Of a stretch of DNA of 64,000 bases, positions 1 through 8,538 are shown in pieces; the stretch's first letter is position 1, and each line of letters opens with the position of its first letter. The DNA comes from Bremerella cremea (GTDB taxonomy: Bacteria; Planctomycetota; Planctomycetia; Pirellulales; Pirellulaceae), in NCBI RefSeq assembly GCF_003335505.1, contig NZ_QPEX01000044.1:62001-126000 (forward strand), written 5' to 3'. The position numbers and the translations under genes are program-made. A model generated the notes under the pieces. That model was not told where the DNA came from, did not search any database, and worked only from the letters and a program-made list of their open reading frames with translations.

Positions 1-1
1 A

Positions 2-97
2 GTCCCCAGTTCCGATATCGCCACGCATGCCACATTCAAAGACGAATCGTCTCCATTCTTTGGTTCTTCGGCCCTCTATTACCAGGTGACGAGGTGA
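2..97 (+). CDS. 3' end of an upstream gene, probably a pseudopilin of the same operon (partial)
   Basis: Only the last 31 codons lie in the window, read in the second frame and closed by TGA at 95-97. The residues end in A-L-Y-Y-Q-V-T-R, which resembles the C-terminal strand of a minor pseudopilin, but the piece is too short to assign. The stop codon sits 2 bases before the ATG of the next gene, and the sequence around it (GAGGTGA) doubles as that gene's ribosome binding site, so the two are very likely translated in tandem. The pseudopilin identity is inferred from context only. Confidence 0.45.
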   Translation, partial: VPSSDIATHATFKDESSPFFGSSALYYQVTR

Positions 98-99
98 CC

Positions 100-2298
100 A
101 TGCCAAGACGATCTAGTCAAAGCGAGCGATCAGGATTCGCCGTGGTCATCGTGCTGGCTCTGCTCACGGTGACATTGGCGCTGTCGTATTCGATGATGCG
201 AGTTCAAGCCAACACCAACGAAATCCAGCGCAACATGAGCCGCCAAGCAAATGCCCGCCAAGCGGCAATCTCTGGCATTTCGGCGGGCCTGCGCGAGATG
301 TACGGAAGCAACTGGGGAGGCATCGGCAGTACTCTCTCGATGAACTTAGGCAATAACCATTCGTACCAGGTCCGCTACGATACGGGGGATCCTTGGCTCG
401 CCGAAGACGCTCCCGATTACGCCGAATTTCCTTTTCGCGTTACCGTCACTTCGACCGGTTACGCCCTGGACAGCATCAATTCAACGGTCAAATCGCAATA
501 TACGATCCGCGCCGTAGTGCAACTCGTGCGGAAGAAACTTCAAGCCAATCCTAGCCAATGGACCGCCGCTGCGGGGTACACACTGTACAGCTTTGGTACC
601 AAAGACAACTATTTGGAAGCGCCTTGGCAAGTTCACGGCCAGGTGCTGATCAACGGCGAACTCCACCTGTGCGAAGATTGGCAAGTCACCAATCGCCCCT
701 TCTGCGGTTACATTGATGAAATCGCCATTTACGATCGAGTCCTGAGCGGTTACGAAATCTACTCGATCGCATCGCGTGGAAACTCTTCTGCATCCACTCT
801 ATCGAGCACGTTAAACCGTCCAGGTATTCGCCATTGGTGGCGTTTCAACGAAGCAGACTATACCTCCACAACCGCCTTTGATTCCGTGGGTGGCCGCCAT
901 GGCAAGTACAAAGGAGGGGTCTATCCTGGCATCGATATCGGGGGAGACAACAAAGTGGTCTTAGTCGACGGTGTCTCGGGGCGTATCGAGTTGGGCGATT
1001 TTGACTTACCTGATCATAGCAATTTCACAATCGCTGCATGGCTTCGTCCGACGAACATAGACGGCGACAACGAAGAAGGGCGGATCATTTCCCGTGCCTC
1101 CGGAACAAGCGCCCAGGATCATTGGTGGATGCTGGGCGCAAAACGTTCGGGGCTTAATTCGTACCCCTGGACTCGTCTCAAAACGACCTCCAACTTCTAT
1201 GACAAAAGTCCAAACAAAGGAAGTTTCAGCACGCAAGACTGGAATTTCGTGGTGCTCACTTTTGAAGCCGATGAGAATGAACTGAAGTTGTATAACAACG
1301 GTTACGAACGAGACGACTGGACAGCTTATGGAACCGCCGCGAGTTCTTCGAACCTGTTGACTTGGATTGGTGACAACCCACCCGGTGCGGCCCGGTCACG
1401 ACTGTTGGAAGACTTCACACGGTTGGCCATCGACGGAGGAGGAAACTATCGCCCGCTCTCTGGCAGCATCACCCTCTCGAACGAGACCAACCCGCTGAGT
1501 ACCGCCCTCACGCTTTATCGTCAACTTGGCTGTAGTGTTCGCTTGACTTCGCCCGACGCTGGCAGCCATTCCAATACGACCGTTTCAGGGTCGACCTATC
1601 AACTTTATCCCGGCGGGCAAGCGTATTCGCTCGAAGAGGTTCCAGGCTCGATCGAGAATACGTCACTTCTCCCTGATGTGGTGACCAATCCCTTGGGGCT
1701 TTATCGCAGCAATGGCTCTCTGAACATTCGCGACAATGTTTCGATTAAAGGAACTTTGATCTGTCAGCCGAATAGTGGCAAGCTCAAGCTTCGTGGCTCG
1801 TCGTTTTCGGTCCAAGCTTTGCCTTTGCCACCGCTTGTCAATGACGACACCGCCTACCAACTTCCTGTCCTAATCGCCGGCGACGACTTTGAAATTGACT
1901 CGAATGCTCAAGCGTCAATCCAAGGCGCGGTGGTGGCCTTTGGAGAGTTCGAAGCCGATGACGGTGATTCGGAATCGTATTTTCAAATCGACGGCCCTGT
2001 CTTTGCCGAAAACGTTGATTTGCAAGCATGCGATAGCTGGCAATCGACTGCCGCATACTCGGCGACTCACCAGCAGAACTTCTTGAACATCAAGGGACAA
2101 ACCACCACGGAGAATTTTGCCCAGTGGCTTAACGAATCGACCTCGGGAAAATTAACCGATCGGTTTAGAATCGCTTTACCCGAGAACCCGCCAACCTATC
2201 AATGGCTCGATCTCAGCCAGCCGATCTACCAGGTTGGCGATGACGATACAGGACTCGTGTGGGAACTTATCCGCTGGAAAGATAACGGCGGCGTCTAA
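100..2298 (+). CDS. GspK/PilX-like minor pseudopilin with an inserted LamG (concanavalin-like) domain
   Basis: 732 residues. Residues 1-35 form a class III prepilin signal: basic leader R-R-S-S-Q-S-E-R-S-G, then F-A-V-V-I-V-L-A-L-L, with the cleavage expected after Gly12. The mature position 5 is Ile rather than Glu, which is typical of GspK-type tip pseudopilins. Around residues 295-430 there is a laminin-G-like jelly-roll fold (F-T-I-A-A-W-L-R-P, then D-W-N-F-V-V-L-T-F, then L-Y-N-N-G). The rest is a long secreted region without a clear family. ATG at 100 is preferred to GTG at 94 because GAGG lies 5 bases upstream. Ordinary GspK proteins are about 300-350 residues, so this is more than double. 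It heads a run of secretion/pilus genes and probably sits at the tip of a pseudopilus. The LamG domain suggests binding of glycans or polymers, which is inference. Confidence 0.75.
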   Translation: MPRRSSQSERSGFAVVIVLALLTVTLALSYSMMRVQANTNEIQRNMSRQANARQAAISGISAGLREMYGSNWGGIGSTLSMNLGNNHSYQVRYDTGDPWLAEDAPDYAEFPFRVTVTSTGYALDSINSTVKSQYTIRAVVQLVRKKLQANPSQWTAAAGYTLYSFGTKDNYLEAPWQVHGQVLINGELHLCEDWQVTNRPFCGYIDEIAIYDRVLSGYEIYSIASRGNSSASTLSSTLNRPGIRHWWRFNEADYTSTTAFDSVGGRHGKYKGGVYPGIDIGGDNKVVLVDGVSGRIELGDFDLPDHSNFTIAAWLRPTNIDGDNEEGRIISRASGTSAQDHWWMLGAKRSGLNSYPWTRLKTTSNFYDKSPNKGSFSTQDWNFVVLTFEADENELKLYNNGYERDDWTAYGTAASSSNLLTWIGDNPPGAARSRLLEDFTRLAIDGGGNYRPLSGSITLSNETNPLSTALTLYRQLGCSVRLTSPDAGSHSNTTVSGSTYQLYPGGQAYSLEEVPGSIENTSLLPDVVTNPLGLYRSNGSLNIRDNVSIKGTLICQPNSGKLKLRGSSFSVQALPLPPLVNDDTAYQLPVLIAGDDFEIDSNAQASIQGAVVAFGEFEADDGDSESYFQIDGPVFAENVDLQACDSWQSTAAYSATHQQNFLNIKGQTTTENFAQWLNESTSGKLTDRFRIALPENPPTYQWLDLSQPIYQVGDDDTGLVWELIRWKDNGGV

Positions 2299-2318
2299 CC
2301 ATTTAGGAAACCGATGCA

Positions 2319-2561
2319 ATGCAAACATCACGCAAAAGCTGGCAGCTTCTAATCGCTTTTAACGTCCTTTGCCTGGCCGCTGGCTGGTGGTACTCGCACA
2401 GCGACGCCGCCCCTCCCGAAGTGAAACAACCGTTCGCGAACCCGGTGCAACAACGCGAATCGATGATTCGCCTACTGCAAGAGTCGAATCAACTGCTCCG
2501 CGAGCAAAATGCGTTGCTCAAGTCAGGCAAGCTTCAAGTTCAAATCGTTGCCGAAAAGTAG
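2319..2561 (+). CDS. Small single-pass membrane protein of the secretion operon
   Basis: 80 residues with no family I recognise. One hydrophobic segment at about residues 9-25 (W-Q-L-L-I-A-F-N-V-L-C-L-A-A-G-W) is followed by a Pro-rich stretch and a likely coiled coil at about 42-70 (heptad-like L-L-Q-E-S-N-Q-L-L-R-E-Q-N-A-L-L). It starts 20 bases after the LamG pseudopilin and ends 3 bases before the GspH-like gene, so it belongs to the operon. The topology, short N-terminus inside and coiled coil in the periplasm, resembles small assembly-platform subunits such as GspM or PilO. That role is a guess from position and shape only. Confidence 0.6.
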   Translation: MQTSRKSWQLLIAFNVLCLAAGWWYSHSDAAPPEVKQPFANPVQQRESMIRLLQESNQLLREQNALLKSGKLQVQIVAEK

Positions 2562-2564
2562 TCA

Positions 2565-3176
2565 ATGTTCTGGTCCCCCCCATCACGATCGATCACGCAA
2601 GCGGCGTCCCCTGACGGTCTTGCCCGTCGCGTCGGGTACACGCTGATTGAGATCTTAATTACGATCGCCGTCTTGGGGATTCTGGCGGCGGTGGTCATTC
2701 CTCAAATCGGATCCAGTGCCCCAGATCAGGTGCTTGGAGTTGCCCAAATCCTGGCCTCCGATCTCGACTACGCACGTACGTTGGCTATCTCAAACGGCTC
2801 GAAATACAAGCTGACGTTCGATCTCGCTCATAATGCCTACGTCTTGACCCATAGCAGTTCCAACTCGGCCTTGGATGTCTTGCCCGCTCAACCATTTCGC
2901 AAACCTTCAGCCGATCCCCAGTCGTTAACCATCTCACCCGATGATTTTCCTCGCCTGGGTACCCGCATTAAAATCGTTGCAGTCGTTACCGACGAAACAT
3001 CACCCAAGGATGTCGATTCAATCGAATTCGGCACACTCGGCCAAACCACCAGGACGCAACCTACACTTATCTGGCTTTCCTCCTCGGCTGGGGCGGAGGA
3101 AATCTATTTGCCGATTCGCGTCCATCCGATCACAGGCCTGACCGAAATCGGTGATTTCACATCGACTGCCCCTTAA
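2565..3176 (+). CDS. GspH/FimT-type pseudopilin
   Basis: 203 residues. The prepilin peptidase site is clear: R-R-V-G24 followed by Y-T-L-I-E-I-L-I-T-I-A-V-L-G-I-L, with Glu at mature position 5. The region after the helix (Q-I-L-A-S-D-L-D-Y-A-R-T-L-A-I-S-N-G) is the hallmark of GspH/FimT minor pseudopilins. The leader before the cleavage site is long at 24 residues. It begins 3 bases after the preceding small gene. The product should be processed by the prepilin peptidase and built into the pseudopilus tip or shaft. The family is certain; the exact subunit name is less so. Confidence 0.85.
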   Translation: MFWSPPSRSITQAASPDGLARRVGYTLIEILITIAVLGILAAVVIPQIGSSAPDQVLGVAQILASDLDYARTLAISNGSKYKLTFDLAHNAYVLTHSSSNSALDVLPAQPFRKPSADPQSLTISPDDFPRLGTRIKIVAVVTDETSPKDVDSIEFGTLGQTTRTQPTLIWLSSSAGAEEIYLPIRVHPITGLTEIGDFTSTAP

Positions 3177-3246
3177 TGCCTGCTGCCTCACCCTAGTTCG
3201 TCCGATCCCATAACGATCGTTTCACCTGGGCAAACGTGTACCGTTT

Positions 3247-4317
3247 ATGATCCGTTTACCGCTCTTCCATTACGCACCGATCGGCATCGATATCGGCTCG
3301 AAAAGCATCAAGATGGTGCAATTTTCGAAGGACTATGCCACGATTCAGGAAGCGGCCTCGTTCGATTTTCCCGAGCCTATCGCAGCAGAGCAAGATTTCG
3401 ACGCTTACTTGGCACAACTCAAACAAACCTTGCAGCGTGCCCGAGTCGGTCGGAACTTTCGCGGTCACGATGCGATTTTTTGCATCCATCAGCGCGACCT
3501 GTTTCTGCATAATATTCGGGTGAACAAGAACGAATCGAAAGCCCTGGCCAACATCGTTCAGCAAGAAGCGGCCGACCGGATTCCTTATTCGATGCTCGAT
3601 GCCGAGATTCGTTTTGTCGAATCAGCAGAGCTTCGTCAGGGGGAACAAACGCTGCGGGAAGTGATCATCATGGCCTGCTTCCGCCCACGCTTGGAAGCCC
3701 TGCTAGAACTTTTCGAGGAGACTGGCTTCCGTCCGATTTCCGTCGATGTCGAGCCAATGGCCATTCTCCGAGCGTTCACCAAGCAGTATCGCCGGGAAGC
3801 GGACGAGCAAGATCGCGTGCTGTACGTGCATGTGGGGTATAGCAACACGGCGGTGATTATCGCCGAGGGTACGCAGGTCTTATTCATTAAATACTTGAAC
3901 GTTGGCGGACGGCATTTCGACGAAGCCGTTTGCCGTCAACTTGACATGACGATGGACGATGCCGTCAACCTACGCCGCCATAGCGCCGACCGTCGCCGCT
4001 CGCAACAAACGCCCGAAGTCGAACGGAGTGTTCTTAATGCGATGCGTGACGAACTAGAACGCTTGCACCAAGAGTTAGCGATGTGCATTCGCTATCACAG
4101 CGTTACCTTCCGGGGTCGTCCGCTCGTCCGTATCGTGCTTTCTGGAGGCGAAGCAACCGAAACCCTGCGGGCCGAATTAGAGCGTACCACAACCATCGAG
4201 ACTGAATTGGGTGATCCGCTACGTCTTTACGACGCCCCTCAAGTTCTTGGGCGACATGGCCAGTGGGATATCGCCGTCGGCTTGGCCGCGCGGCAGCTCG
4301 GAGGTAAGGAAGCATGA
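3247..4317 (+). CDS. pilM: PilM-like actin-fold ATPase of a type IV pilus/type II secretion platform
   Basis: 356 residues, close to the usual PilM length of about 350. The N-terminal G-I-D-I-G-S-K-S-I-K-M-V-Q (about 13-25) is the first phosphate-binding loop of the actin/FtsA fold, and I-V-L-S-G-G-E-A near the C-terminus is the adenosine motif. PilM is cytoplasmic and binds the N-terminal tail of PilN, linking the motor to the inner-membrane platform. The stop codon overlaps the start of the next gene (ATGA at 4314-4317), so the two are translationally coupled. The pairing with PilN and PilO genes directly downstream supports the call. Confidence 0.88.
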   Translation: MIRLPLFHYAPIGIDIGSKSIKMVQFSKDYATIQEAASFDFPEPIAAEQDFDAYLAQLKQTLQRARVGRNFRGHDAIFCIHQRDLFLHNIRVNKNESKALANIVQQEAADRIPYSMLDAEIRFVESAELRQGEQTLREVIIMACFRPRLEALLELFEETGFRPISVDVEPMAILRAFTKQYRREADEQDRVLYVHVGYSNTAVIIAEGTQVLFIKYLNVGGRHFDEAVCRQLDMTMDDAVNLRRHSADRRRSQQTPEVERSVLNAMRDELERLHQELAMCIRYHSVTFRGRPLVRIVLSGGEATETLRAELERTTTIETELGDPLRLYDAPQVLGRHGQWDIAVGLAARQLGGKEA

Positions 4318-5042
4318 ACGAGATTGAGTTCCTGCCCAAACGTTTCCGCGAAAAGCAGCGTCGCAGTACGATCAAAGCGCCTCGCCTGTTGATCTTTTCG
4401 CTCTTGATCTCGCTGCTGGCGATCGTTTCGTTGGTCGAGCTGGCCCGGCTGTATCAGGTTCGTTCGCAACTAGCAAACCTAAAAGTACAGCACAAACGCA
4501 TCGATCTGCTTGCTCAACAGGTGGAACAAACACGAGCCGAAGTCGCTCAAAAACGTCATTATGCTCGCTTGCAGACCTTTCTGGAGTATCCGTATCCCCG
4601 CTCGCAAATCTTAGCCGTGCTGTTGAATCCGCTGCCAGGGGATATCACCATCAAACGGATCGAATTAACCCACAGCCAGGTTGTGGGCAACAGCACTCGT
4701 CAGAAATCAGAGAAGGGAAACGGGCAGGTTCCGCCTGGCGACCCGATGCAAATCGACTTGGCTCAGTTGATCGACGAAAATAAGACCCGCCAATGTACGG
4801 TGGAACTTGAAGGCACGACCGACAACACCTCGCTGCTTTACACCTTTCTGGCCACGCTCCACGAATCGAAATTGATTGAATCCGCTAAGATCGAGTCGAT
4901 CGATCCTCAATTAGATAGCGATGGTCGCGAGTTCTCGAACTTCACCGCGCACGTCCAAATCCGACGTGGTCACTTTCGCGACTTTTACACGACGATTGTG
5001 CAAGCGTTGCCCACCGTCCCAGGAGAAGGAGGCGTCCGATGA
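4314..5042 (+). CDS. PilN-like inner membrane assembly protein
   Basis: 242 residues. The N-terminus M-N-E-I-E-F-L-P-K-R-F contains the short E-F-L-P motif equivalent to the I-N-L-L-P peptide that PilM binds. It is followed by one transmembrane helix (about 23-44) and a coiled coil (about 45-80), then a ferredoxin-like periplasmic domain with the recurring N-P-L-P-G-D-I-T-I-K-R-I pattern. That is the standard PilN layout, though typical PilN proteins are shorter at about 180-200 residues. A Lys/Gln-rich insert near 125-150 explains the extra length. It overlaps both neighbours by 4 bases (ATGA at each end). Confidence 0.82.
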   Translation: MNEIEFLPKRFREKQRRSTIKAPRLLIFSLLISLLAIVSLVELARLYQVRSQLANLKVQHKRIDLLAQQVEQTRAEVAQKRHYARLQTFLEYPYPRSQILAVLLNPLPGDITIKRIELTHSQVVGNSTRQKSEKGNGQVPPGDPMQIDLAQLIDENKTRQCTVELEGTTDNTSLLYTFLATLHESKLIESAKIESIDPQLDSDGREFSNFTAHVQIRRGHFRDFYTTIVQALPTVPGEGGVR

Positions 5043-5587
5043 AATGGTCTTTGCCGAAAACTTCCACTCCATTCGTTTTGCTGGGCTTAGCGTTCGTGGT
5101 CGCCTTTGTTCTGCTGGTTTACTTTCCGCTGCAGCGTGTCATCAAAACGGCCCAAAATGAGTTGGCCACATTGCAGGCCACACTGCATCAAGAAGATACG
5201 CTGCTAGCTCAAATCGAAGCCCATCGAGCTGAAAGCCGCGAGATCGATAACGTCATTGCAGCCTGGCCCCAAGTCGCTAATCCCAACCTTCATTTAAGCC
5301 AAATGCTGGGCAAGATCTCGCGTGAAGCCCGGCAAGTAGGTGCTGATGCCTTACGACTAGAACCGGGACAATCGCAAGCAATGCAAGCAGTTCACCGTAT
5401 TCCGGTGCAGTTAGGTTGCCGAGGTACGTTTCAGGAAATTCACCAGTTGATCTGCCAAATAGATACGCTCCCTTACCAACTGTGGATCGAACGCGTCGAG
5501 CTAGCACCGGCCGACGATCAGAAGCATGAATTGACGTGTGAAATGGATTTCACAGCTTTTATCGTTCCGGTAAAAGATTCGCATTAG
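5039..5587 (+). CDS. PilO-like inner membrane assembly protein
   Basis: 182 residues: a transmembrane helix at about 11-30 (F-V-L-L-G-L-A-F-V-V-A-F-V-L-L-V-Y), a coiled coil at about 32-75, and a small periplasmic ferredoxin-like domain with G-C-R-G-T-F-Q-E-I-H-Q-L-I-C-Q-I-D-T-L-P, a pattern seen in PilO where the fold restarts with a strand-helix unit. The start overlaps the stop of the PilN-like gene. PilO pairs with PilN to form the platform dimer. Assignment rests on size, topology and gene order. Confidence 0.78.
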   Translation: MKWSLPKTSTPFVLLGLAFVVAFVLLVYFPLQRVIKTAQNELATLQATLHQEDTLLAQIEAHRAESREIDNVIAAWPQVANPNLHLSQMLGKISREARQVGADALRLEPGQSQAMQAVHRIPVQLGCRGTFQEIHQLICQIDTLPYQLWIERVELAPADDQKHELTCEMDFTAFIVPVKDSH

Positions 5588-5649
5588 GAAGACTATTCCC
5601 TTTACCGATAACACGAAAGACGAGCCGCCTTGGCGTCTCTTCAATAACG

Positions 5650-6312
5650 GTGAACGTACAACAAATTTCCCACCAACTGACACGCGAAATAAAACGGAAC
5701 CCGGCCAAAGCTGCGGTTCTGGGCGGGCTGTTGGTGGTCGCTGTATGGTTTTGGTTTCCTTTGGTTCAAGGTTGGCTCGGCTTGAAAGGCTCGTCGAGCG
5801 GCGCTGACGATTCGATCGTCGTGGCCACGACCACCCAATCGCCAAACACCGCCAGCCCTGGTTCGTCTACGACGAGCAAGATGAACTGGCGAGCCATTGC
5901 CCGGCGAATCAGCGAAGATCCCTTGATGCAAATAGGCCATCTTCGCTCAGAGACGTTCGACCCGTTTTATCCAGAACAACTAATTCCAACGCAGTTCACG
6001 GCAAACGACACCCCGCCAGAAGCTGCGACCATCCCGGACGTTTCGCCAGAGACGGCCGGGTTGAGTATAACCTCGGTAATTGTGGGAGGCTCCGTGCCGA
6101 TCGCACGGATCAACAATCAGAATTACCACCTCGGAGATCAGGTGTCCGCCCAGGACGGGCAAGTTCAATACACCCTGATCGCCGTGAAGCCTTGGGGCGT
6201 CCTCTTACACGGGACGCATCAAACGTACGAGTTGCACTTAGACCATCTTGCTCGTAAGAATGGGCAACGCGTGGTCATGCGGAACGGAACCGTGATTTCC
6301 ACAGATAACTGA
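5650..6312 (+). CDS. GspC/PilP-like secretin-linking protein
   Basis: 220 residues starting at GTG (no ATG is available before residue 78). Topology: short cytoplasmic N-terminus, one transmembrane helix at about 22-40, a Ser/Thr-rich linker, then a C-terminal beta domain with I-T-S-V-I-V-G-G-S-V-P-I-A-R-I-N and Y-H-L-G-D-Q-V. This matches the HR domain of GspC and the beta-sandwich of PilP, which connect the inner-membrane platform to the secretin. It lies 62 bases after the PilO-like gene and just before the secretin gene, where GspC or PilP would be expected. Which of the two families it belongs to cannot be settled by eye. Confidence 0.68.
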   Translation: MNVQQISHQLTREIKRNPAKAAVLGGLLVVAVWFWFPLVQGWLGLKGSSSGADDSIVVATTTQSPNTASPGSSTTSKMNWRAIARRISEDPLMQIGHLRSETFDPFYPEQLIPTQFTANDTPPEAATIPDVSPETAGLSITSVIVGGSVPIARINNQNYHLGDQVSAQDGQVQYTLIAVKPWGVLLHGTHQTYELHLDHLARKNGQRVVMRNGTVISTDN

Positions 6313-6337
6313 GTTCCACGGTCGACACGGAAGTCGA

Positions 6338-8515
6338 ATGAGAAAACTCCTGATCATTTCGCTGCTCTTGGTAAGCACGCTAGGCGGTATCGGCCTAGCC
6401 GTCTTCCTTGAATCGTGCGACCTGTCGCAGTGGCATCTGCCCGCCTTCCTGGCCCAAGCCACCCCCTCGGTCTCGCTGGAAACAACTGCCGAAGCCGAAG
6501 TCACCTCTGTGGAGAGCGTACCGCCGACCCCGCCGGTTGCCGTCACACCTGCGACACCGGTTACCATCGCTCCCGTTACCACGATCCCAAGTCCAGAGCC
6601 CGTTCCTGCGCCGATTCAAGTTGCCTTGGAACCGGCCGTTACGCAGCAATTTTCGCAAACCCCAAATCCCAACAACCAGCAAGACCGTCAGTGGGAACTG
6701 CTCAACAAAGCGTTCGACACCGTCAAGGAAGTCGCCACACATAAAGCCGATAATCCACAACAACCACCGCAGCCAGCGATTCCTGAAGTCGTTCAGCCGG
6801 TGCCTCCGCCGCTCGATCCAATTCCTGCCCAGCCAGTTCCCGAACCGATCGAGACGCCACGTTCTTCGCAGCCAAGAATCATTCCCGATGAAGGGGACGA
6901 CCGGCTCACCATCGTCATTCAAGACAGCGACATTCGCGAAGTCCTGGAGATGCTCAGCGAGCATGGCCAATTGAACATCCTGCCGAGCCAAAACGTGCAA
7001 GGCCAGGTTTCCGCTTCACTAACCAAAGTTGACGTTCCGACCGCCTTGGCGGCGATCTTGAAGTCGACCGGTTATGTGATGCTGGAAGAGGATGGTTTTA
7101 TCTACGTCGGCACTCCAGCAGATATGCAAAGCATGAGTCGCCTGAGCGATCAATTGGGCACGCGAATTTACAAACTGAAATACATCCGGGCGGAAGACGT
7201 CCAAAAGCTGATCACTCCGATGTTAAGCGAGACGGTCGGCATGATTAGTATTTCGGCCCCCACCAAAACAGGCATCGCCGCCGATTCGACCAGTTCCGGC
7301 TCGGACGATTACGCTGGGCTAGAAACGGTCTTCGTCCGCGACTACGAACAAGTCCTCAAGAAGATCGACCGTGCCATTTTGGAAATCGACTGCCGTCCGC
7401 TGCAGGTCGCCATTGAAGCGATGATCATGAGCGTGAAGCTCGACGACTCGCTTGACATGGGCGTTAGTTTCGAGGCGTTACGTGGCAACGATAACATACG
7501 CCTGATCTCTGGCTACCCGCTCAACAACCTCGCCTCGCTCAGCTTGACCGAAGGGGGGCTGAAGCTTGGCTACCTCGACGCGAATCTATCTTTGTTTGTG
7601 GACGCCCTGGAAACGATCGGCGAAACGAACGTGATTGCCGCGCCGCAGTTGCTGGTATTGAACAAGCAGCGTGCCGAGATCTTAATCGGTCAGCAAAAGG
7701 GTTACATCAGCACCACCGTTACCGAAAGCGCCTCCACGCAAACGGTTGAGTTTCTGGATGTTGGTACCCAATTGCGGATTCGCCCTTTCATTACCAACGA
7801 CGGCATGGTGCGGCTGGAAGTTCATCCGGAAATCTCTACCGGTGAAGTGCGCGTCGAAGAAGGGATGACCATTCCCGATAAGGACGTCACGCAGGTTACC
7901 ACCAACATCATGTGCCCCGATGGGCGAACCGTGGTACTGGGCGGTCTGATAAAGAGTGGTCAGATCAAAAAGGGTACGCAAATTCCACTGTTGGGCAGCT
8001 TGCCAGGTGTCGGCGTTTTGTTCCGACAAAAAAATGAAGACCTGCAACGCGAAGAACTGATCGTGCTGATCACGCCCCGGATTGTCGATCCGAATCATAT
8101 TCCGCAAGATGGCGAGAACGCACGGGAGCTGTTCGAGATTCAGCATGAATACAGCGCCGACAAGATGAGTCCGCTAAGCAAGCGACACATCGCACGAAAC
8201 TACTACCGCCTGGCGACTTCGGCCTGGGCGACCGGCGATGCCTTGTCCGCGCTGCGTTACGTCAATCTTTCGATCCACTACGACGCGTTGAACTTGGAAG
8301 CGGTTAATCTGCGTGAAACGATCGTCGGCGAGACGGGCCTAGGAGATCGAACGGTGCATTCGCACTTGAAAGAAGGCCTTTACCCGTGGCAACATCCGCA
8401 CGGTGTTGCGGTTTCTCCTTGGCATTTGAACCAAGGGGGCACACTGCCAGCGGTCGAGCAGGTCGTGACTCCTCCGCCCAAGCATGTGGTCAATCCGCGA
8501 ATCAAAAACCATTAG
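6338..8515 (+). CDS. Secretin (GspD/PilQ family) with a Pro-rich linker and C-terminal extension
   Basis: 725 residues. N-terminal signal anchor (about 4-21), then a Pro/Val/Gln-rich low-complexity stretch (about 40-185), an N0/STN domain (from about 189, L-T-I-V-I-Q-D-S-D-I-R-E-V-L-E-M), an N-domain around 275 (I-Y-K-L-K-Y-I-R-A-E-D-V), and the secretin pore domain about 425-585, with the signatures V-G-T-Q-L-R-I-R-P, V-V-L-G-G-L-I and L-I-V-L-I-T-P-R-I-V. It forms the outer-membrane channel. The last 140 residues after the pore are unusual: they are helical and TPR-like (L-A-T-S-A-W-A-T-G-D-A-L-S-A-L-R-Y-V) and may serve as a built-in pilotin-like or docking segment. ATG at 6338 has GGAAG upstream. 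Confidence 0.9.
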   Translation: MRKLLIISLLLVSTLGGIGLAVFLESCDLSQWHLPAFLAQATPSVSLETTAEAEVTSVESVPPTPPVAVTPATPVTIAPVTTIPSPEPVPAPIQVALEPAVTQQFSQTPNPNNQQDRQWELLNKAFDTVKEVATHKADNPQQPPQPAIPEVVQPVPPPLDPIPAQPVPEPIETPRSSQPRIIPDEGDDRLTIVIQDSDIREVLEMLSEHGQLNILPSQNVQGQVSASLTKVDVPTALAAILKSTGYVMLEEDGFIYVGTPADMQSMSRLSDQLGTRIYKLKYIRAEDVQKLITPMLSETVGMISISAPTKTGIAADSTSSGSDDYAGLETVFVRDYEQVLKKIDRAILEIDCRPLQVAIEAMIMSVKLDDSLDMGVSFEALRGNDNIRLISGYPLNNLASLSLTEGGLKLGYLDANLSLFVDALETIGETNVIAAPQLLVLNKQRAEILIGQQKGYISTTVTESASTQTVEFLDVGTQLRIRPFITNDGMVRLEVHPEISTGEVRVEEGMTIPDKDVTQVTTNIMCPDGRTVVLGGLIKSGQIKKGTQIPLLGSLPGVGVLFRQKNEDLQREELIVLITPRIVDPNHIPQDGENARELFEIQHEYSADKMSPLSKRHIARNYYRLATSAWATGDALSALRYVNLSIHYDALNLEAVNLRETIVGETGLGDRTVHSHLKEGLYPWQHPHGVAVSPWHLNQGGTLPAVEQVVTPPPKHVVNPRIKNH

Positions 8516-8538
8516 TCCCCCCCGTCGAAATCAATTGC

